Below are positions 59,866 through 64,000 of a stretch of DNA of 64,000 nt, in pieces. Within the stretch, counting starts at the first letter, position 1; each line of letters opens with the position of its first letter. The notes under the pieces were generated by a model. That model saw only the letters and a list, made by a program, of their open reading frames with translations, ran no database searches and was not told the origin of the DNA. Made by a program: the position numbers and the translations under genes. Source of the stretch: Cervus elaphus. Taxonomy: Eukaryota; Chordata; Mammalia; Artiodactyla; Cervidae. Location of the stretch: NCBI RefSeq assembly GCF_910594005.1, contig NC_057828.1, positions 12,536,235 to 12,600,234 on the forward strand, read 5' to 3'.

Positions 59866-60345
59866 ATGATCTCTGTTCATTTCCAAGGCAAACCATTCAG
59901 TATCACAGTAATCCAAGTATATGCCATGACCCATAATGCTGAAGAAGCTGATATTGAATGGTTCTATGAAGACCTACAAGACCTTCTGGAACTTACACTA
60001 AAAAAATATATCATTTTCATTATAGGGGACTGGCATGCAAAAGTAGGAAGTCAAGAGATACCTGGAGTAACAGGCAAATTTGGATTTGGAGTACAGAATG
60101 AAGCAGGTCAAAGGCCAACAGAGTATTGCCAAGAGAACACACTGTCTTGGCAAATACCCTCTTCCACCAACACAAGAGAAGAATCTACACATGGACATCA
60201 ACAGATGATCAATACCAAAATAATATTGATTCTATTATTTGCAGCCAAAGATGGAGAAGCTCTATACAGTCGGCAAAAGCAAGACCATGAGCTGACTGTT
60301 GCTCAGATCATGAACTCCTTATTGCCAAATTTGGACTTATATTGA
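59866..60345 (+). pseudogene. BovB endonuclease fragment (5' half of inverted element)
   Basis: A 159-codon frame with the core of the apurinic-type endonuclease: QVYAMTHNAEEADIEWFYED (17-36) and IIGDWHAKVG (52-61). In this family the motif is normally GD-x-N-A, so the expected Asn is His57 here, a change likely to abolish activity. After about residue 94 a frameshift replaces the family sequence. Collinear 5' sequence with stops lies upstream (about 59338-59740). Confidence 0.88.
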
Positions 60346-60639
60346 AGAAAGTAGGGAAAACCACTAGACCATTCAGGTCTGACCTAAATCAAATACCTTA
60401 CGATTTTACAGTGGAAGTGACAAATAGATTTAAAGGATTAGATGTTGTAGCAGAGTGCCTGAAGAACTATGAATGGAGGTTCATGACACTGTACAGAAGG
60501 CAGTAATCAAGACCATCCCCAAGAGAATGAAATGCAAAAAGGCAAAATGGTTGTCTGAGAAGGCTTTAGCTGAGAAAAGAAGAGAAGCAAAAGACAAGCG
60601 AGAAAAGCAAAGAGAGATGTAATATTTCCAGCCATATCA

Positions 60640-61130
60640 GTAAGCAAGGATGTCACAGTCATCAGCAATTGTAGCCATCACAGATGGGAGCTGGGAGCCC
60701 TAAAGGCACTTAGAAAGGGGAAGAATTCAGGTATCAGACTGTAGCCACTCCCTACAGTGTGCCCTAAGGGAGCTCAGGATGTGAAAAAGATAGGATACTG
60801 GCCCCAGAATAGCTGGGATGCATATCAAATGAATGATTTCAGTGAGCCTGGACTGCTATATCTTCTCATACACAGAATAATACACACTAAATTCCTTGAC
60901 TTGAGATATCTGGTTTTCTTTAATTAATAATAACCTTTCAATGTTAAGAGTACCTGACCTTTGATGTAAAACTTCCATGTAACCTGACTCCTCCCCTCTT
61001 ATCCTTCAAGCTCTTCTCTCTTGGTCACTTGAGATGCTATGTCCTCCTCTTTAGGTCCTAAATTTCCCACTGAATAAAACATAACTCTCAAATTTTAGGA
61101 GGTGAATATGTTTTAAGTCAGCAAGGCTTT
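60640..61130 (+). mobile_element. Possible LTR remnant
   Basis: 'ctgacctttgatgtaaaact' followed by a pyrimidine-rich stretch, 'cttgagatgctatgtcctcc' and a polyadenylation signal 'gaataaaac' at 61072-61080 resembles the 3' half of a ruminant ERV LTR. The boundaries are uncertain and no terminal repeats or TSD are evident. Confidence 0.4.
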
Positions 61131-61337
61131 CCCACTGGACTAGCTTACTGAATTTTTAAATATCAGAATATCCTGACTTCAATACCACGTAATTTTACCT
61201 TTTCCTATAAAGTGAAAACATTAAATATATAATTCACAGTATTGCCATTAAAAAGGGAATGTGATGACCACAGTATGCATAGCATGATGACATCTGTGAA
61301 AATAAAAAAAGCATATGCATAATTAGTTACTTAGGCA

Positions 61338-61470
61338 TATGCTTTTCCTGGTGGTCTAGTGGTTATGACTCTGTGCTCCCAATTCAAGGGACTCGGGTTG
61401 GATCCCTGGTAGGGAAACTAAAATCCCACATGCTGTGAGGTATGGTCAAAAAGGGGGAAAAAAAGTATAT
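61338..61470 (+). mobile_element. CHR-type tRNA-Glu SINE, sense
   Basis: 'ttcctggtggtctagtggtt' (A-box region) and 'ggactcgggttggatccctg' (B-box region) are close to tRNA-Glu. The body 'taaaatcccacatgctgtga' and an A/G-rich tail follow. It is not a functional tRNA gene: the acceptor stem does not pair and the body continues past the tRNA end. Confidence 0.8.
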
Positions 61471-62689
61471 AAGGCAAATGGTATGCAAAATGGAGTGCCC
61501 TAAAACTAAGAGTAATTGCTAACATTTAATTATAAAATTAGTTGTAAACATCAGAAACATTGAAATTATTATCCTATGCTTATTTGAATACGTAGGTATG
61601 ACTGCTACTTCAGTTTTGTTCTATAAAGTGAAATCGTTGCTGTAGAGTGTTTGAATTTTTTTCTCTCTCAGAAACATGTGTAGGCACTATATCTAAACAA
61701 ACCAAATTCGGTGCTTATAAACTACATCTGTTTCAAATTTCACAAATTTCTTAATATGAAAAAGCAAAAGCAATATGAAAAGAGCTTTAAAAATCAACCA
61801 GAACACTGATTTTAAGATTTCCCTACTAAAATATTTAAAAATAATGACCTGATCTGAATCTTTTTTGTAAAGTTTAGCTTTCAAGGCCTTCAGCTGAAAG
61901 AATACAACTCATACCTTACTACTGACAACATTCAAATTCCCAGGAAAATGGGAGAGATGCTATTACATAGATTTTTATTCCCTTTAGAGAAAGTCTTCTG
62001 ACATTTTTCTCTTATTGTTATTCTTGTCCAGTAAAAAAAATAAAATGATTATGTTAAGGGTATTTGCTTTGTTACTTGTCTGTTTTGGAGTGCTATATTA
62101 CTAAATGGATCCCTGATGTCACTGAGTTTTCTGTGTGATGAAACTGCAAAAATTCTCTCACTAAGGCCACATTATTTATTTCTATGCATGGAAGTTTCTA
62201 TGATCAAAGATAGCAAAATCTAATTTACAATTTCATCAAAGAATTACCCTTAAGATATACATATATATCTATATTTAGATATAGATATATCTGTGCATCT
62301 TAAGATAGATTAGAATTTGGGCTGTTCATATATATCTCACCATTTCTATATCTACATCTAAATCTGTGTTTATTTCCCTGTATCTCCTGAAGAAGAAAAG
62401 ACCACCGAATGCAGGCATTAAAAGTTATTTTTAACTTGACATAATATCAGGAAGTTATTAAAGGCCTCCTGTCTCTCAAAGTAACTAATCTTATATACTG
62501 GACAAAATAAAAATTTTCCTTTTGGTCTACATTAATTTAATGAAAGCCCTGTTTAAGTCAATATAAAATACATACATACACAACTTTTCTTAGGCCAGTA
62601 TTTATCCCATCAATTTTGCGATCTTTTACACTATTGCTGTATTTTGCCTTTTCAAAGAAAAGTAACAGGGGATTTCTACAAGAAGCACT
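61471..62689. other. Single-copy AT-rich DNA
   Basis: No gene supported. Repeated 'agatatagatata'-like strings lie around 62254-62310. Confidence 0.4.
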
Positions 62690-62916
62690 TATAGTTTTAA
62701 AATGACATACAGGTACAGAAATGGAAATACAGATCAACAGAACAAGTTAGAAAGCACAGAAATAAACCGACATGCATATGGTCAATTAATCTATGACAAA
62801 GGAGTCAAGAATATACAATGGACAAAATCAGTCTCTTCAATAAATGATGCTGGGTAAACTAGACAACTACAAGTAAAAGAATGAAATTAAAACATTATAT
62901 AACAATACACAGATGC

Positions 62917-62937
62917 GCACACACACACACACACACA
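62917..62937. repeat. (CA)n microsatellite inside L1
   Basis: About ten CA units interrupting the ORF2-derived sequence after 'cacagatgcg'. Confidence 0.9.
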
Positions 62938-63312
62938 AATAAACTCAAAATGAATTAAAGACCTAAATGTAAGACTGAATACTATAAAACTCCTAGTGGA
63001 AAACATACACAGAACACTGTTTGGTATAAATCACAGCAATATGTTTTTATGAATTTGTCTCCTAGAGTAATGGAAATAAAAATAAACAAATGGGACCTAG
63101 TTAAACTTAAAAACTTTTTCCCAGAAAAGGAAACCATAAACAAAATGAAATTACAACCTACAGAATGGGAGAATATTTGCAAATGATGTATTAATCTCCA
63201 GGGATTAAGCTCCAAATATACAATCAGCTTAATAAAAATAAAAAAAAAACCTAAAAGTTAGCAGATCTACATAGGCATTTCTCCGAAGAAGATACAGATA
63301 GTCAACAGACAC

Positions 63313-63615
63313 ATGAAAAGAGAAATGCAAATCGAAACTACAATGAGATATCAAGTCACACCAGTCAGAATGACCATCATCAAAAAATGTACAAATAATA
63401 AATGCTGGAAAAAGTGTGAAGAAAAGGGAACACTCCTAAACTATCGGTGGGAATGTAAACTGGCACAACCAATATGGAGAACAGTATGGAGGTTCTTTAA
63501 AAATCTAAAAGAGCTACCATGCGATGAAGCAATACCTCTCCTGGGCATAAATCCAGATAAAACCATAATTTACAAAGATATACACACCCTGATGTTCACT
63601 GAAACACTTTTATGA
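63313..63615 (+). pseudogene. L1 ORF2p C-terminal remnant (Cys/His cluster)
   Basis: One hundred codons with CWKKCEEKGTLLNYRWEC, in which the expected His-Cys of the L1 cluster (HCWWEC in the 28.7 kb copy) has become Asn-Tyr. The conserved GINPDKT segment follows. Stops truncate it at 63615. An old, inactive copy. Confidence 0.85.
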
Positions 63616-64000
63616 CAGCTGAAACACGGAAGCAACCCAAATGTCCATCAACAGAGGAATGGATAAAGAAGATGTGTTACATATAAACAATGGCATATTA
63701 TTCAGTTATAAACAAAGAATGAAATAATGTCATTTGCAGCAACATAGATGGACCTAGAAACTATCATACTAAGTGAAGTAAGCTAGACAGAGAAAGGCGA
63801 ATATCATATGATATTTCTTATATGCCGATTCTTTAAAAAAAAAAAAAAGAAATACAAATGAACGTATATACAAAGCAGAAACATACCCACAGACATGCAA
63901 AGCAAACTTATGGTTGCCAAAGGGGAAAATCAGGAGGGAATACATTAGGAGCTTGGGATTAAAGTATACACACCACTATATATAAAATATACAACTGACA

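Larger units (their letters stand above)
55897..60621 (-). mobile_element. Nearly full-length BovB with 5' inversion and 11-bp TSD, containing an L1
   Basis: The minus-strand 3' half (55908-58764: 3' tail, C-terminus, RT, linker) is joined at about 58765-58771 to a plus-strand 5' half (58772-60610: 5' region, endonuclease, linker). Both halves end in the same purine-rich linker and share about 35-50 bp of it. 'agagagatgta' at 55897-55907 and 60611-60621 flanks the whole unit. The BovB portion without the nested L1 is about 3.7 kb. All frames are broken. Confidence 0.85.
62690..64000 (+). mobile_element. Older L1 ORF2 end and 3' UTR, sense, running off the window
   Basis: From 'acaggtacagaaatggaaat' through 'taaactcaaaatgaattaaag' (62940) to 'gcagaaacatacccacagac' near the end. 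It is interrupted by an internal (CA)n run at about 62917-62937 and an A-run at 63837-63848. Its 3' terminus lies beyond 64000. Confidence 0.85.

Noticed and set aside
61338..61420. tRNA-Glu-like gene
   Set aside because: A- and B-box-like segments are present, but the sequence continues into a CHR SINE body and does not form a full tRNA fold. The same applies to the heads of all Bov-tA SINEs.

Overview
This window is nuclear DNA from a ruminant, most likely a bovid such as cattle, sheep or goat. The evidence is the repeat content. It holds many BovB (RTE-clade) LINE copies, Bov-tA-type SINEs (a tRNA-Glu-like head fused to a BovB tail), CHR-type tRNA-Glu SINEs and artiodactyl L1 copies with the L1_BT-like 3' UTR. 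Species cannot be settled by eye. I find no host protein-coding exon, no rRNA or true tRNA gene and no CpG-island promoter. The DNA is AT-rich and reads as a gene desert or the inside of a very large intron. Every long open frame I can explain is a broken piece of L1 ORF2 or of the BovB polyprotein.

Layout. 0-8.9 kb: an old L2, two stacked L1_BT copies (1.87-3.37 kb), and four Bov-tA SINEs with AT-rich single-copy DNA between. 8.7-21.7 kb: MaLR-type LTR remnants, an antisense BovB, older L1s, one split by a SINE with target-site duplications (TSDs), and an antisense L1 split by a BovB. 21.7-26 kb: mostly unrecognised AT-rich DNA. 26-31 kb: an L2 split by BovB, another BovB, a SINE with a 12-bp TSD, and the best-preserved L1 ORF2 C-terminus of the window (28.69-30.24 kb). 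31.8-33.2 kb: two LTR-like elements in opposite orientation. 34.3-37 kb: nested L1s. 37.7-38.9 kb: a BovB with clear reverse-transcriptase motifs. 39.2-43.4 kb: single-copy DNA with one solo LTR (41.75-42.22 kb).

43.9-60.6 kb: a BovB-dense block in which five insertions supply well over half of the sequence. The most notable is 55.9-60.6 kb. A nearly full-length BovB has its 3' (RT) half on the minus strand and its 5' (endonuclease) half on the plus strand. The pair is flanked by an 11-bp direct repeat, so it looks like one insertion that suffered a 5' inversion (twin priming). Inside it lies an L1 that was itself inserted with inverted and permuted segments and has its own 15-bp TSD. Two other BovB copies here have lost the RT core with nearly the same downstream breakpoint. 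60.6-64 kb: an LTR-like remnant, a CHR SINE, single-copy DNA and an old L1 running off the window end.

Nothing here works together as a pathway. The biology is retrotransposition. L1 machinery would have mobilised the L1 copies and BovB machinery is thought to mobilise Bov-tA SINEs, and both left nested, truncated, inverted and internally deleted products.
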